NCBI GenBank assembly: GCA_903789635.1
Contig: CAIFEY010000004.1
Span: 1-64,000, forward strand
DNA length: 64,000 bases
Direction: 5' to 3'
From: an uncultured Eubacteriaceae bacterium
Lineage (GTDB): Bacteria; Bacillota; Clostridia; Peptostreptococcales; Anaerovoracaceae
In this document: piece by piece, positions 44,079-52,547 of the stretch
Numbering within the stretch: the first letter of the stretch is position 1
How the letters are laid out: each line of letters starts with the position of its first letter
The notes under the pieces: generated by a model
Told to the model about the DNA's origin: nothing
Seen by the model: the letters and a program-made list of their open reading frames with translations, nothing else
The model's database searches: none
Program-made: the position numbers and the translations under genes

Positions 44079-45119
44079 TCAGCGACGGAGATGCAGAAGC
44101 GGAGGCAGAGTCTTAAGGAACTCGAGCAGAAACCCGTTGATGCCGAGGTAGTTGATCCGACCACTGTGGGCGTAGACCAGGTAGCCGCTCTGCACGCCCG
44201 GCAGGCGGGCGAGGCTGAAGTTCTGTTCGAACTCGCCGCTGCTGCCGCAGCCGAGCAGTGAGGCCGCGTCCAGGACGGCGACGCCTTCCGCCGGGTGCTC
44301 CGGGTAGAACTCAAGCTCCGCTTCTTTGGTCTTGGCCGACGCGGTCAGGCGGTACGGGCGGTCGGACGACGGGAAGACGACCGCGTCGCCGATCGGGAGG
44401 GACGACTTCACCGAGGCCGCGATGCCGTGCGCGTTCGCCTTGATCTTGGCGGTGGTCAGGCCGCCTGCCGGGATGCCGAGGTTGAATATCGCGCGGTGCA
44501 GATCGCAGTTCTCGATGACCCTGAGCAGGCGCGCGAGCTGCAGGATGTCGTCGTGGTTGTGCAGCAGGATTCGCTCGAGCAGGCTGTCCTCTCGGGTGTT
44601 CAGGTACTGATAGTAGAGGCGGACGCTCTCACCGCCGTCGATCTCGTCGGCACGGTCGTCGGAGAGGCCCATGTAGACCTCGATGCTCTTCTGCCTGAGC
44701 GACGGCAGGACGGTCGGAAGAGGCGAATAATGACGAATCACCTGGTATAAATCCAGATCGTAAGGGTCTGCGATTGTCAGGTGATTTTTCTTTGCCCTGG
44801 TCTTCAGGAATGGGAGGTCGAACCGCCGGCCGTTGAAGGTGATCACGCAGTCTACGGTCTTCATGATGGCGTCTGCCTCGCGCAGCAGCTCCGCCTCCTC
44901 TTCCAGCGACTCGGCGAACAGCTGAATCGCGTGCAGGACGGGACGCCCGTCCGCGTCCAATTCCGGCAGGACGAACCCGATCAGGACCGCCTGGTCCTGG
45001 TACGGGCGCAGCCCCGTCGTCTCGATGTCGAGCACCGCGCAGCGCGACGCTCGGAAATACATGTCGAACGCCTTGCTCTGGTACGGTGCCTCGTGTAAAT
45101 AGTCATCTCTTCTGAGCAT
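44079..45119 (-). CDS. YprB-type ribonuclease H-like exonuclease
   Basis: Predicted DEDD-family 3'-5' exonuclease of 346 residues. Exo I is AVLDIETTGLRPYQ near 28, Exo II is VITFNGRRFDLPFL near 90, and Exo III is LHNHDDILQLARLL near 187, giving all acidic residues plus His in place. The last 130 residues are not recognised. The family name YprB comes from Bacillus, where it neighbours a helicase-like gene; here it stands alone, convergent with the PolC-derived gene, whose reading frame ends 125 bases away. GAGGAAAA precedes the ATG. Confidence 0.86.
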   Translation of the reverse strand: MLRRDDYLHEAPYQSKAFDMYFRASRCAVLDIETTGLRPYQDQAVLIGFVLPELDADGRPVLHAIQLFAESLEEEAELLREADAIMKTVDCVITFNGRRFDLPFLKTRAKKNHLTIADPYDLDLYQVIRHYSPLPTVLPSLRQKSIEVYMGLSDDRADEIDGGESVRLYYQYLNTREDSLLERILLHNHDDILQLARLLRVIENCDLHRAIFNLGIPAGGLTTAKIKANAHGIAASVKSSLPIGDAVVFPSSDRPYRLTASAKTKEAELEFYPEHPAEGVAVLDAASLLGCGSSGEFEQNFSLARLPGVQSGYLVYAHSGRINYLGINGFLLEFLKTLPPLLHLRR

Positions 45120-45805
45120 TTCTTTTTTCCTCTTATCTATTCTAATCTATGCTGATCTATACTGCGGTTATTTTCGATGTTGTCTTTTGTTTTGATTTGT
45201 TTGTTTGTTTTCCGCCTGTTTTCACGCGGATTGTCTTCCGGATGTTCTTCCGGGTTTTCTTCGCCTGCAGTCGTTTACCACCGGCTCCTATCGCTTCGGC
45301 AATGGGAAAATACATTAATTTTATTCCCCGCAGAGGCCGTTTTCAGACAGAATCCGCATCGGTCTGCGGGCGGCTGCGCGGCGGCGGTTTTCCGAAAATT
45401 TCGGAAGACATCATGGACGGGAAACAAATTGATTGGTAAAACTTTGTCTAACATTATGCCCATGCACAAAAAATGAAAATGGACTGCAGGGAATGCAGTC
45501 CATCGTTCAAAAGGGGTATTGGGATTAGAGATTAATGAGGTTATCAGGGGGATAACCACGAATATTATTATATCCTGACAATTGCTGAATTGCAAGCGTT
45601 TGCGGCATGTATCCCAGATCAATTGCATAAATAACCGGGACTAATGGGCAGAATTTGTACCTTCTGATCATAGAAAAGAACATAATTTTGTGGTAGAATG
45701 TGAGTTACAATAACGCGGATCGGTAAAGCACATGGTGGTGCATATCCGACAGAATGAAGAGGCATCCCGGAAATTTCCGGATGGATGCAGCAGATGGAGA
45801 ACATT
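45120..45805. promoter_or_regulatory. Spacer before the NUDIX gene
   Basis: A T-rich strand (45170-45220), a perfect 10-bp hairpin ATGGACTGCA/TGCAGTCCAT at 45479-45503, a GGTTATC/GGATAACC hairpin at 45539-45557, and a likely promoter with TAGAAA at 45671-45676 and extended -10 TGGTAGAAT at 45691-45699. No gene is supported in the spacer. Confidence 0.55.
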
Positions 45806-46390
45806 ATGGTATTCGAAGAGAAAAAGATTAAATCGGAATATATTTACCGCGGTCACATCCTGAACCTGAGGAAGGACGTCGTGCAGGCGGTCAACGGCGA
45901 GGCGAACAGAGAGATCGTCGAGCACCTGCCGGCGGTCGGCATGGCCGCGCTGAAGAGGAACGGCATGTTCCTGATGGAGCACCAGTTCCGCTACGCGATC
46001 GGAGAGGTGAACTTTGAGATCCCTGCCGGCCTGATGGAGGAGGGCGAGGACCCGGAGACGTCGTGCGTGCGCGAGCTGCGCGAGGAGACGGGATACACGC
46101 CGGAGAAGGTGCGGTTTATGACCAAGTGCTACTCCTCCGCGGGCTTCACGGACGAGACCTGCTGGATCTTCCTGTGCACCGGACTGCACAAGGGCGAGCG
46201 CGACCTGGACGACGACGAGGCGATCGACGTGCTCGAGTTTCCGATCGCGGAGATGGAGCAGAAGGTCCTCAATGGCGAGGTTCCGGACGTGAAGACGCAG
46301 TCCGCGGTCCTGTTCACCGCCGCGCTGATCCGAAGGGGAGACCTGGACGACCAGCTGGACGAGGCGGTGCTGAAGCAGTTCGGAAGATAA
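45806..46390 (+). CDS. NUDIX hydrolase, ADP-ribose pyrophosphatase type
   Basis: Probable ADP-ribose or related nucleotide-sugar pyrophosphatase of 194 residues. The NUDIX box GLMEEGEDPETSCVRELREETGY is intact, preceded by VNFEIPA, and AEMEQKVLNGEVPD is typical of NudF/ADPRP proteins. I start at the ATG at 45806, with GGAGAA upstream; two in-frame ATGs lie just before it. It precedes the XerD-like gene by 55 bases, a pairing seen in other Bacillota. Confidence 0.9.
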   Translation: MVFEEKKIKSEYIYRGHILNLRKDVVQAVNGEANREIVEHLPAVGMAALKRNGMFLMEHQFRYAIGEVNFEIPAGLMEEGEDPETSCVRELREETGYTPEKVRFMTKCYSSAGFTDETCWIFLCTGLHKGERDLDDDEAIDVLEFPIAEMEQKVLNGEVPDVKTQSAVLFTAALIRRGDLDDQLDEAVLKQFGR

Positions 46391-46445
46391 TGACAGCGGC
46401 CGCAGAAGGCAGCAGGTAAACGGATTAACGGATAGAGGAAATAGC

Positions 46446-47351
46446 ATGCAGGAAGAGACGATCATCGAGGAATTTATCGAAGACCTGAAGGAAAAGAAGA
46501 ATTTGTCAAAAAACACCATGGACGCATACCGCCAGGACCTCCGCCAGTTCGCGGCGTTCCTCGCGGAGCGCGGCATGGGAACGCTGAAGGAGGCGACCAA
46601 CACGGGCGTCGTCGCGTACATGCTCGCGCTGAAGAACGAGGGAAAGTCCAAGTCGACGGTCAACCGCAGGCTCGCGTCCCTCAGGAGCTTCTACCGCAGG
46701 CTGCTGGACCGCGGCGAGATCAGGGAGAACCCGGCGGGATCGATCCGGTCGCCCCGTATCGAGCACAAGCAGATCCAGTACCTGTCGATCCAGGAGATGC
46801 AGAAGCTGCTTGAAACGCCGGACGACACGGTCATGGGCGTCCGCGACCGCGCGATCCTGGAGGTGCTCTACGCGACCGGGATCCGCGTCAGCGAGGCTGT
46901 CGAGCTGAAGGTGTCCGATGTCGACCTGCGCATGGGATTCGTGGCCTGCAGCGGGCAGCACGGGCGTGCGAGGATCGTGCCGATGGGAAAGCCTGCGCAG
47001 CGCGCGCTGAAGGCGTACATCGCCGGCTCCAGAAGAGAGCTGATGAAGGACGGCGACCCGGACGCCAAGGACGGCATCCTGTTCGTCAACTACCAGGGAA
47101 AGCCGTTCTCACGCCAGGGCCTCTGGAAGGTGCTCCGCCACTACGGCGAGCTCGCCGGCCTGCAGGAGAAGCTGACCCCGCAGTCGATCCGAAACTCGTT
47201 CGCGATGCACATGGTCCAGAACGGCATCGACATCAAGTCCCTGCAGGAGCTGATGGGCCACGAGGACATCACGGCGACCCAGGTCTACTTCGGCAGCACC
47301 AGAAAGCGCATCAAAGACGTCTACGACCGCACCCACCCACGTGCCGAGTAG
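46446..47351 (+). CDS. XerD-like tyrosine recombinase with altered active site
   Basis: Tyrosine recombinase-family protein of 301 residues with the SAM-like core-binding domain (about 5-90, LSKNTMDAYRQDLRQF) and the catalytic domain ending in THPRA, as in XerD. By position it looks like XerD, which resolves chromosome dimers with XerC or works alone. However, the active site is incomplete: Arg I is present (ATGIRVSEA), the second Arg (SIRNSFA), the late His (GHEDI) and Tyr (TQVYFG) too, but the lysine of the GKG turn is Gln (SGQHGRAR) and the first His of HxxR is Gln (QSIR). GATAGAGGAAA precedes the ATG. Activity is doubtful. Confidence 0.85.
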   Translation: MQEETIIEEFIEDLKEKKNLSKNTMDAYRQDLRQFAAFLAERGMGTLKEATNTGVVAYMLALKNEGKSKSTVNRRLASLRSFYRRLLDRGEIRENPAGSIRSPRIEHKQIQYLSIQEMQKLLETPDDTVMGVRDRAILEVLYATGIRVSEAVELKVSDVDLRMGFVACSGQHGRARIVPMGKPAQRALKAYIAGSRRELMKDGDPDAKDGILFVNYQGKPFSRQGLWKVLRHYGELAGLQEKLTPQSIRNSFAMHMVQNGIDIKSLQELMGHEDITATQVYFGSTRKRIKDVYDRTHPRAE

Positions 47352-47482
47352 CGTCCTTTCGGACAAAGTCACAACTTCACATCGTTTACGAACGCCCTGA
47401 TGGAAGGAGGAGAATCTCCGCGCCGTCGGGGCATTTTTTGAACAAAATTATTTATTTTCATCGTGATTCCAGCGTATGGAGA

Positions 47483-47525
47483 GGGGCTGAAATAAATGAA
47501 CCTGCATTTTTCACACCCCCTTTTA
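47483..47525 (+). terminator. Terminator after the XerD-like gene
   Basis: GGGGCTGAAATAAATG (47483-47498) pairs imperfectly with CATTTTTCACACCCC (47504-47518), then CCTTTT. It belongs to the same hairpin type as 17128 and 33792. Confidence 0.6.
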
Positions 47526-47620
47526 GGGGGTAAGTGGCGCGCCCACAAATTACATTGCATGAGCTTGTATACAATTGTGGCATGTGCATAATGTAGAACA
47601 TTGTGCAAAATAAGTACATG

Positions 47621-47640
47621 AATAAACAATTTTGTTTATT
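47621..47640. promoter_or_regulatory. Palindromic operator 1
   Basis: AATAAACAA-TT-TTGTTTATT: perfect 9-bp arms. Its right arm overlaps the -35 box of the promoter at 47639. Confidence 0.75.
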
Positions 47641-47666
47641 GACAACCGGCGGAACACGGCTATAAT
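47639..47666 (+). promoter_or_regulatory. Promoter of the desulfurase-like locus
   Basis: Consensus TTGACA at 47639-47644, 16-base spacer, consensus TATAAT at 47661-47666. Confidence 0.85.
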
Positions 47667-47678
47667 TTGTATTGTACG

Positions 47679-47706
47679 ATAAACAAAATTGTTCGTGAAA
47701 TAAACA
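47679..47706. promoter_or_regulatory. Palindromic operator 2 and extra half-site
   Basis: GATAAACAAAATTGTTCGTG (47679-47698) repeats operator 1 with a few changes just after the start of transcription, and a further ATAAACA half-site lies at 47700-47706. Paired sites on both sides of a promoter suggest repression. Confidence 0.65.
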
Positions 47707-47871
47707 ACACAAACAATTAGGTTCATATATTCCGTGCAGCGAAAATTTTCGCAGCAGAATAGAACATCAACGTTTTCAGAAGTATCCACAACTTCAACAA
47801 ACAACATCATCATCATTTCATTCAATCAGCTGCATCGATTAATTTTTAAGCAGATATTTGGAGGTAATCAC

Positions 47872-49167
47872 ATGGCTTACGAAAAAGGACTCCTGTTCGA
47901 TAAGGATTTCCAGGAATCACTGAAGGCAAAGTTCTGCTACGCGGACGCCGACCCGAAAACGGGGAAGAGAATCTTCCTTGACAATTCCGGCGGATCACTC
48001 AGACTGAAGGCGGCCGTAGAGGCTAAGGCAGCAGTCGAGGAGTATCCGGACTGTCCGGAGAGGTATCATGAGCGTTCCCTTTGGCTCAAGGGCATGGTAA
48101 ACGAGGGCACCAGAGAGATGCTCGAGTATATGTTCAACGCAGATCCGGGCGAGGGCGCACTCATGACGGAGCTCTCCGCTTCCCAGACGATGTTCCAGAT
48201 GGTCGAGATCATCCTGAGAAACGTCAAGTGGGGAAAGAACGTCGTCGTCTCCGCCCTGGAGCACCCGTCCGCATTCGACTCCGTTCAGTACTACTGCGAG
48301 AAGACGGGAAGAGAGATGCGTGTCGCCCACATCGATCCGGCAAACGGCCAGATCACCACGGACGAGATCAAGAGGCTCGTGGACAAGGACACGGTCATGC
48401 TCAGCGTCATGTCCGCCTCCAACATCTCCGGCATCGTCATGGACATGGAGGCGATCTGCAAGGCGGCGAGGGAGATCAACCCGAAAATCTACATTGTTTC
48501 CGATGCCGTCCAGCACGCGCCGCACATGGCGATGGACGTCAAGGCGACGGGAATCGACGCGATGAACTTTGCCCCTTACAAGTTCTTCGGCGTAAGAGGC
48601 TGCGGATACGCGTACCTGTCCGAGAGAGTCGCGCACATGTCCCACCACAAGCTGCTCGCCAAGGATCCTAAGGTGTTCGAGCTCGGAACTCCTGCCCCGG
48701 GAAACTTCGCCGCAATGATGGCCGTCATCGACTACGTCGCGGAAATCGGCGCTCACTTCATCAAGTCCGAGGATAAGAAGGAGCTCTTCCGCGAGGGAAT
48801 GAACAGAATCCACCTCCAGGAGAGGGCGCTCCTCGTAAGACTGCTCGAGGGAACGGACGAGGTTCCGGGACTCAGGCACATCCCGGGCGTTCAGCTGTAC
48901 ATGGACGTGGACGAATTCGAGGGAAGAGACCTGATCGGCTGCTACCTGATCAACGGAATCGCGTCCGACAAGCTCGTAGAGGAGTATCAGGCCAAGGGCA
49001 TCACCGTCTGCGAGAGAGCGGCGGATTCCCTCTATTCCAAGAGAATCGTCAAGGAAATCGGAGCAGACAAGGGCGTAATCCGCGTATCCCCGATGCACTG
49101 CCAGGGAACGGACGACGTCGACGCGTTCCTGAAGATCACGGCAGAGATCGCAGCGAGATACAATTAG
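47872..49167 (+). CDS. Cysteine-desulfurase-like class V PLP enzyme
   Basis: PLP-dependent enzyme of 431 residues, aminotransferase class V fold, related to cysteine desulfurases and CsdA/SufS. Visible motifs are FLDNSGGSLRL near the start, SALEHPSAFDSVQYY (the EH motif that stacks on PLP), SASNISGIVMDMEAI, VSDAVQHAPHMAMDVK and the PLP lysine in NFAPYKFFGVRGCG. The PYKFFG form recalls the desulfurase-like VC1184 subgroup. No obvious scaffold partner (iscU, sufU) is nearby, so it is probably catabolic rather than for Fe-S assembly. AGGAGG-like GGAGG precedes the ATG at 47872. First gene behind the palindrome-flanked promoter. Confidence 0.85.
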   Translation: MAYEKGLLFDKDFQESLKAKFCYADADPKTGKRIFLDNSGGSLRLKAAVEAKAAVEEYPDCPERYHERSLWLKGMVNEGTREMLEYMFNADPGEGALMTELSASQTMFQMVEIILRNVKWGKNVVVSALEHPSAFDSVQYYCEKTGREMRVAHIDPANGQITTDEIKRLVDKDTVMLSVMSASNISGIVMDMEAICKAAREINPKIYIVSDAVQHAPHMAMDVKATGIDAMNFAPYKFFGVRGCGYAYLSERVAHMSHHKLLAKDPKVFELGTPAPGNFAAMMAVIDYVAEIGAHFIKSEDKKELFREGMNRIHLQERALLVRLLEGTDEVPGLRHIPGVQLYMDVDEFEGRDLIGCYLINGIASDKLVEEYQAKGITVCERAADSLYSKRIVKEIGADKGVIRVSPMHCQGTDDVDAFLKITAEIAARYN

Positions 49168-49336
49168 TGAGACAAAGCCGCAGCGTGGGCCGCAGTTCAC
49201 GGTCCTGCTGGAGGCTGGTATTCATGGAAAAGATTTATTTTGGCTGAAAAGCCATGGAATAATCACGCGGGCGGTCCTGAAGAGGCGGCGCCCGCACACA
49301 AAAGCGTAAGAAAGAATTTATTTTAGGTGAAATCAA

Positions 49337-50584
49337 ATGACTAAGGAAAAGAAGAAACTGGGTCTCGGTATGAAGATCCTCATCGGCATCGCAGTCGGTC
49401 TCATTATCGGTTTTGTATCCCCTTCCGCAGCGGAGGCCCTCTCACCGCTCGGAACAATCTTCCTGAGAATGTTGAAGATGCTGATCGTTCCTCTGGTATT
49501 CTTCAGCATCACGGCTGGAATCACCAAGATGGGTGACGTCAAGCAGCTCGTTTCGGTAGGACTCCGATTCGTCGTATACATCCTCATCACTTCCGGAATT
49601 GCCGCCGCATTCGGAACGGTCGGCGGACTCCTCTCCGGCGCAGGCAACGGAACAACCGAGTTTCTGAAGGCCGGCGCGCACGTGCAGAAGCAGAGCTTCA
49701 GCTTCATCGACAGCGTCATCAGCTGGTTCCCGGAGAATATCGTCGACGCGATGGTTCAGCAGAACATGCTCCAGATCATCGTATTCTGCATCTTCTTAGG
49801 CGTCGCACTCCTGTACCTCGGCGAGAAGGCGCACACCGTCATCGACCTGATCAACCAGGGCTCGGACGTCATGCTGAAGATCACGGACTTCGTCATGGCT
49901 TACTCTCCGATCGGCATCGGATCGCTGATGGCCACGATGGTATCCACGATCTCCGGCGCCACAGTCAAGGACGTCATCATCCTGATCGGAGCTGACTACG
50001 TCATCTGCATCGGCATGCTGGTCATCGCTTACCCGCTGATCATCAAGCTGTTCGCAAGGCTTCCGGTCATGAAGTTCTTCCGGAAGATCACTGAGCCGAT
50101 GATCGTCGCGATCTCCACGACATCCTCCGCCGCTACGCTTCCTGTATCGCTGAAGGTTGCCCGCGAGAAGCTCGGAATCCCGGAGAACATCTTCGGATTC
50201 ACCCTCCCGCTCGGAAACACCTGCGGAATGAACGGATTCGCCGTGTTCATCGGACTCGCCTGCGTATTCTGCTCCCACATCTACGGAATGCCGATCACGT
50301 TCTCCAAGATGTGCATCTACATCTTCCTCGGCATTGTCCTCTCAGTAGGAGCCGCCGGCGTCAAAGGCGCAGGAATCGTCATGTCGACCGTCCTGCTGCA
50401 GGCGATCGGAATGCCGCTCACCGTTATCCCGATCTTCGCGGCGATCTGGCCGGCAATCGACCCGATCCACACGCTGCTTAACAACACCTCTGACCTGATC
50501 GGTACAGCGGTAGTCGCGAGACAGCTCAAGAAGATGGACATGGATGTGTTCGAAAAGAAGGAAAAGATGGTCTCCGCGGAATAG
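49337..50584 (+). CDS. DAACS-family dicarboxylate/amino acid:cation symporter
   Basis: Sodium- or proton-coupled importer of the glutamate/aspartate transporter fold, 415 residues and about eight transmembrane helices with two re-entrant loops. TTSSAATLPVSLKVA is the HP1 serine-rich motif. Two substrate or ion motifs deviate: the TM7 NMDGT motif reads GMNGF, and in TM8 the Arg that binds the side-chain carboxylate in archaeal GltPh aligns with His (IDPIHTLLNNTSD), while the amino-group Asp is kept. So an amino acid other than plain aspartate or glutamate is likely. AGGTGA precedes the ATG. It lies 169 bases after the PLP enzyme gene. Confidence 0.92.
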   Translation: MTKEKKKLGLGMKILIGIAVGLIIGFVSPSAAEALSPLGTIFLRMLKMLIVPLVFFSITAGITKMGDVKQLVSVGLRFVVYILITSGIAAAFGTVGGLLSGAGNGTTEFLKAGAHVQKQSFSFIDSVISWFPENIVDAMVQQNMLQIIVFCIFLGVALLYLGEKAHTVIDLINQGSDVMLKITDFVMAYSPIGIGSLMATMVSTISGATVKDVIILIGADYVICIGMLVIAYPLIIKLFARLPVMKFFRKITEPMIVAISTTSSAATLPVSLKVAREKLGIPENIFGFTLPLGNTCGMNGFAVFIGLACVFCSHIYGMPITFSKMCIYIFLGIVLSVGAAGVKGAGIVMSTVLLQAIGMPLTVIPIFAAIWPAIDPIHTLLNNTSDLIGTAVVARQLKKMDMDVFEKKEKMVSAE

Positions 50585-50618
50585 AAAATCGAAGGAATAC
50601 CCTTAAAATAACCTCATC

Positions 50619-50653
50619 GGAGCTCTGGCAGTTGCATAATTGCCGGAGCTCTC
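50619..50653 (+). other. Hairpin between the symporter and RpiR genes
   Basis: GGAGCTCTGGCA (50619-50630) and TGCCGGAGCTCT (50641-50652) pair with one mismatch. No T-run follows, so it is probably an mRNA stability or processing element. A half-site-like ATAAACA lies just after it at 50666-50672. Confidence 0.5.
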
Positions 50654-50702
50654 GTAAAATAAGGTATAAACATTTTTGTGCAATTTAACAGAGGGTATGA
50701 AC

Positions 50703-51566
50703 ATGACATCGAAATTCCAGGAACTGATCAGGGACGTTAAACTGACAAAGTCGGAGAAGGCTCTGGCCGACTACATCATTTCTAATTTCAGGGACATCTG
50801 CTTCCTGACATCGACGGAGCTCGCCGAGAAGGTCGGCATCAGCCATTCCTCGGTGATCCGGTTCGCGAAGGATCTCGGCTTCAAGGGCTACACAGCCTTT
50901 CAGGACGAGATGAGAAAGGCATACGACGAATACCTGAAGACGCACGACGAGGCGGCGACCGTTCCTCTCGAGAAGCTGCACAAGAGCCTCGACAAGCTGT
51001 CCACGGATAACCTGGTGGAGGCGCTCAAGGGGACGACCCTGCGGAACCTGCATTACACCGTCATGAACAACGCGCAGGAGAACATCGAGGCGGCGGCGAG
51101 GGCCCTGGTCGATGCGAACATGAAATACATCATCGGATACCGAGGCTGCGCCGGCGTCGCAAGCTTCCTGGAGATCATGCTCCGGGACACCCTGCCGCAC
51201 GTATTCGCGAATGGCTCGGCATCCCTGAATTCGTTCGACTTCCTGTCCGACATCTCGGAGAAGGACGCGCTTCTCATCATCACGTATCCGAGATACAACA
51301 AGGAGGCGTTCCTGTCCGCGCAGCTCGCGAAGGAGCGCGGCGCATCGGTCATCGTCATGACGGACTCCCTGACCGCGCCCGTCTGCGAGTACGCCGATCA
51401 GGTCCTGCTGTCAGACGTCGACTCGCTCGCATTCTTCAACTCGATGGTCGCGCCGATGTTCCTCGCGGAATGGCTGTGCGACTACGTCGCCAAGATCGTC
51501 GAGAAGGGCAACGAAGGCAAGCTGAAACTCATCGATAAGTACACAAGGATCACAGAAAGCTATTAA
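50703..51566 (+). CDS. MurR/RpiR-family transcriptional regulator
   Basis: Regulator of 287 residues with an N-terminal helix-turn-helix (LTKSEKALADYIISNF then STELAEKVGISHSSVIRFAKDLGFKGYTAFQ) and a C-terminal SIS domain (about 130-260, with YIIGYRGCAGVA and LIITYPRYNKEAFLSAQLAKERGASVIVMTD) that binds small ligands, usually phosphosugars. Here it sits among sulfur/amino-acid genes, so the ligand may differ. I start at ATG 50703 for its 7-base spacing from GAGGG. It is the best candidate for binding the ATAAACAA/TTGTTTAT palindromes. Confidence 0.92.
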   Translation: MTSKFQELIRDVKLTKSEKALADYIISNFRDICFLTSTELAEKVGISHSSVIRFAKDLGFKGYTAFQDEMRKAYDEYLKTHDEAATVPLEKLHKSLDKLSTDNLVEALKGTTLRNLHYTVMNNAQENIEAAARALVDANMKYIIGYRGCAGVASFLEIMLRDTLPHVFANGSASLNSFDFLSDISEKDALLIITYPRYNKEAFLSAQLAKERGASVIVMTDSLTAPVCEYADQVLLSDVDSLAFFNSMVAPMFLAEWLCDYVAKIVEKGNEGKLKLIDKYTRITESY

Positions 51567-51568
51567 AT

Positions 51569-52285
51569 ATGACTATTACATGGTTAACCTACCTCATCGT
51601 CTGCCCGCTGGTCTTCCTGGGCGGGTTCGTCGACGCCATCGCGGGCGGCGGCGGACTGATCTCGCTGCCGGCGTACATGATCGCCGGACTGCCCCCGCAC
51701 TACGCGATCGGGACGAACAAGCTCAGCGCGGCAATGGGTACGACGCTGGCGACCGTCAGGCTCGGCATCAGCGGGTATATCCCGTGGAAGCCGGCGATTC
51801 CCTGCGTGATCGCGGCCCTCGGCGGATCCACGCTCGGGGCCAACATCGCGCTCCTCGTCAGTGCACACATCTTCACGCTGATCATGGTCGTGATTATTCC
51901 CATCACGGCCTTCTACGTGTTCCGGGACCGCTCGATGGGCGAAGACCCGGAGCCGATCCCGGAAGTCCGCATGATCATCCGCGCCGTCATCGTCGCCTTC
52001 ATCATCGGCATCTACGACGGGTTCTACGGGCCGGGAACCAGGACCTTCTTGATCCTGCTGCTCTCCGGTTTTGCGCACATGAAGCTCGCCGAGTCCAACG
52101 GGATCGCCAAGTCCATCAACCTGGCGACGAACATCGGCTCCCTCGTCGTATTCCTGACCAGCGGCAAGACCCTTATCATGCTCGGCGTGAGCCTGTTCAT
52201 GGGAAAGGGCAGCAGGATCGTCAAGCCGATCATGATCATCGTCCTGGCTCTGTTCTTCATCAAGGTCATCACCGAGCTGGTGTGA
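51569..52285 (+). CDS. TauE/TSUP-family membrane permease
   Basis: Integral membrane protein of 238 residues and about seven to eight helices, sulfite exporter TauE/SafE family. GGFVDAIAGGGGLISLPAYMIAGLPPHYAIGTNKLSAAMGT is the first family repeat and YDGFYGPGTRTFLILLLSGFAHMKLAESNGIAK the second. Members export or import sulfite, sulfonates or other small anions. It begins two bases after the RpiR stop and shares its transcript. Confidence 0.93.
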   Translation: MTITWLTYLIVCPLVFLGGFVDAIAGGGGLISLPAYMIAGLPPHYAIGTNKLSAAMGTTLATVRLGISGYIPWKPAIPCVIAALGGSTLGANIALLVSAHIFTLIMVVIIPITAFYVFRDRSMGEDPEPIPEVRMIIRAVIVAFIIGIYDGFYGPGTRTFLILLLSGFAHMKLAESNGIAKSINLATNIGSLVVFLTSGKTLIMLGVSLFMGKGSRIVKPIMIIVLALFFIKVITELV

Positions 52286-52427
52286 TCGAGCGGGCACGGC
52301 AAAACCGACGGCGCACGCTCCGGTAATCCGGGCGTTCGGAAGGCTTGGCATCAGCGTGGGTGCCTCCCTGATCGTATTAATTTTGTCAAATCAACGGGAA
52401 AAATCGCGTGTGCGAAGCAAGTTTTCC

Positions 52428-52456
52428 TTGCAATGCGGGGCTCCGAAGGGTATAAT
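52428..52456 (+). promoter_or_regulatory. Promoter of rplS
   Basis: TTGCAA at 52428-52433, 17-base spacer, TATAAT at 52451-52456; leader of about 90 bases. Confidence 0.8.
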
Positions 52457-52547
52457 ATTCGGGTATGACGGGCGTTCCTCTGGATGCGCGGCGGGGCCGC
52501 ACAGCAATCATCGTAAGAACGTCTAAGCTGAAGGGAGTTACAAGAAG

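Larger units (their letters stand above)
47352..47871. promoter_or_regulatory. Control region of the desulfurase-like locus
   Basis: 520 bases. On the left is the xerD-side terminator (47483-47524); on the right are the palindromes and promoter described separately (47621-47706), then an AT-rich leader of about 200 bases. Confidence 0.65.

Noticed and set aside
46446..47351. XerD-like gene as a sign of a mobile element
   Set aside because: No att repeats or phage genes are nearby, and the NUDIX-xerD neighbourhood is a normal chromosomal one.
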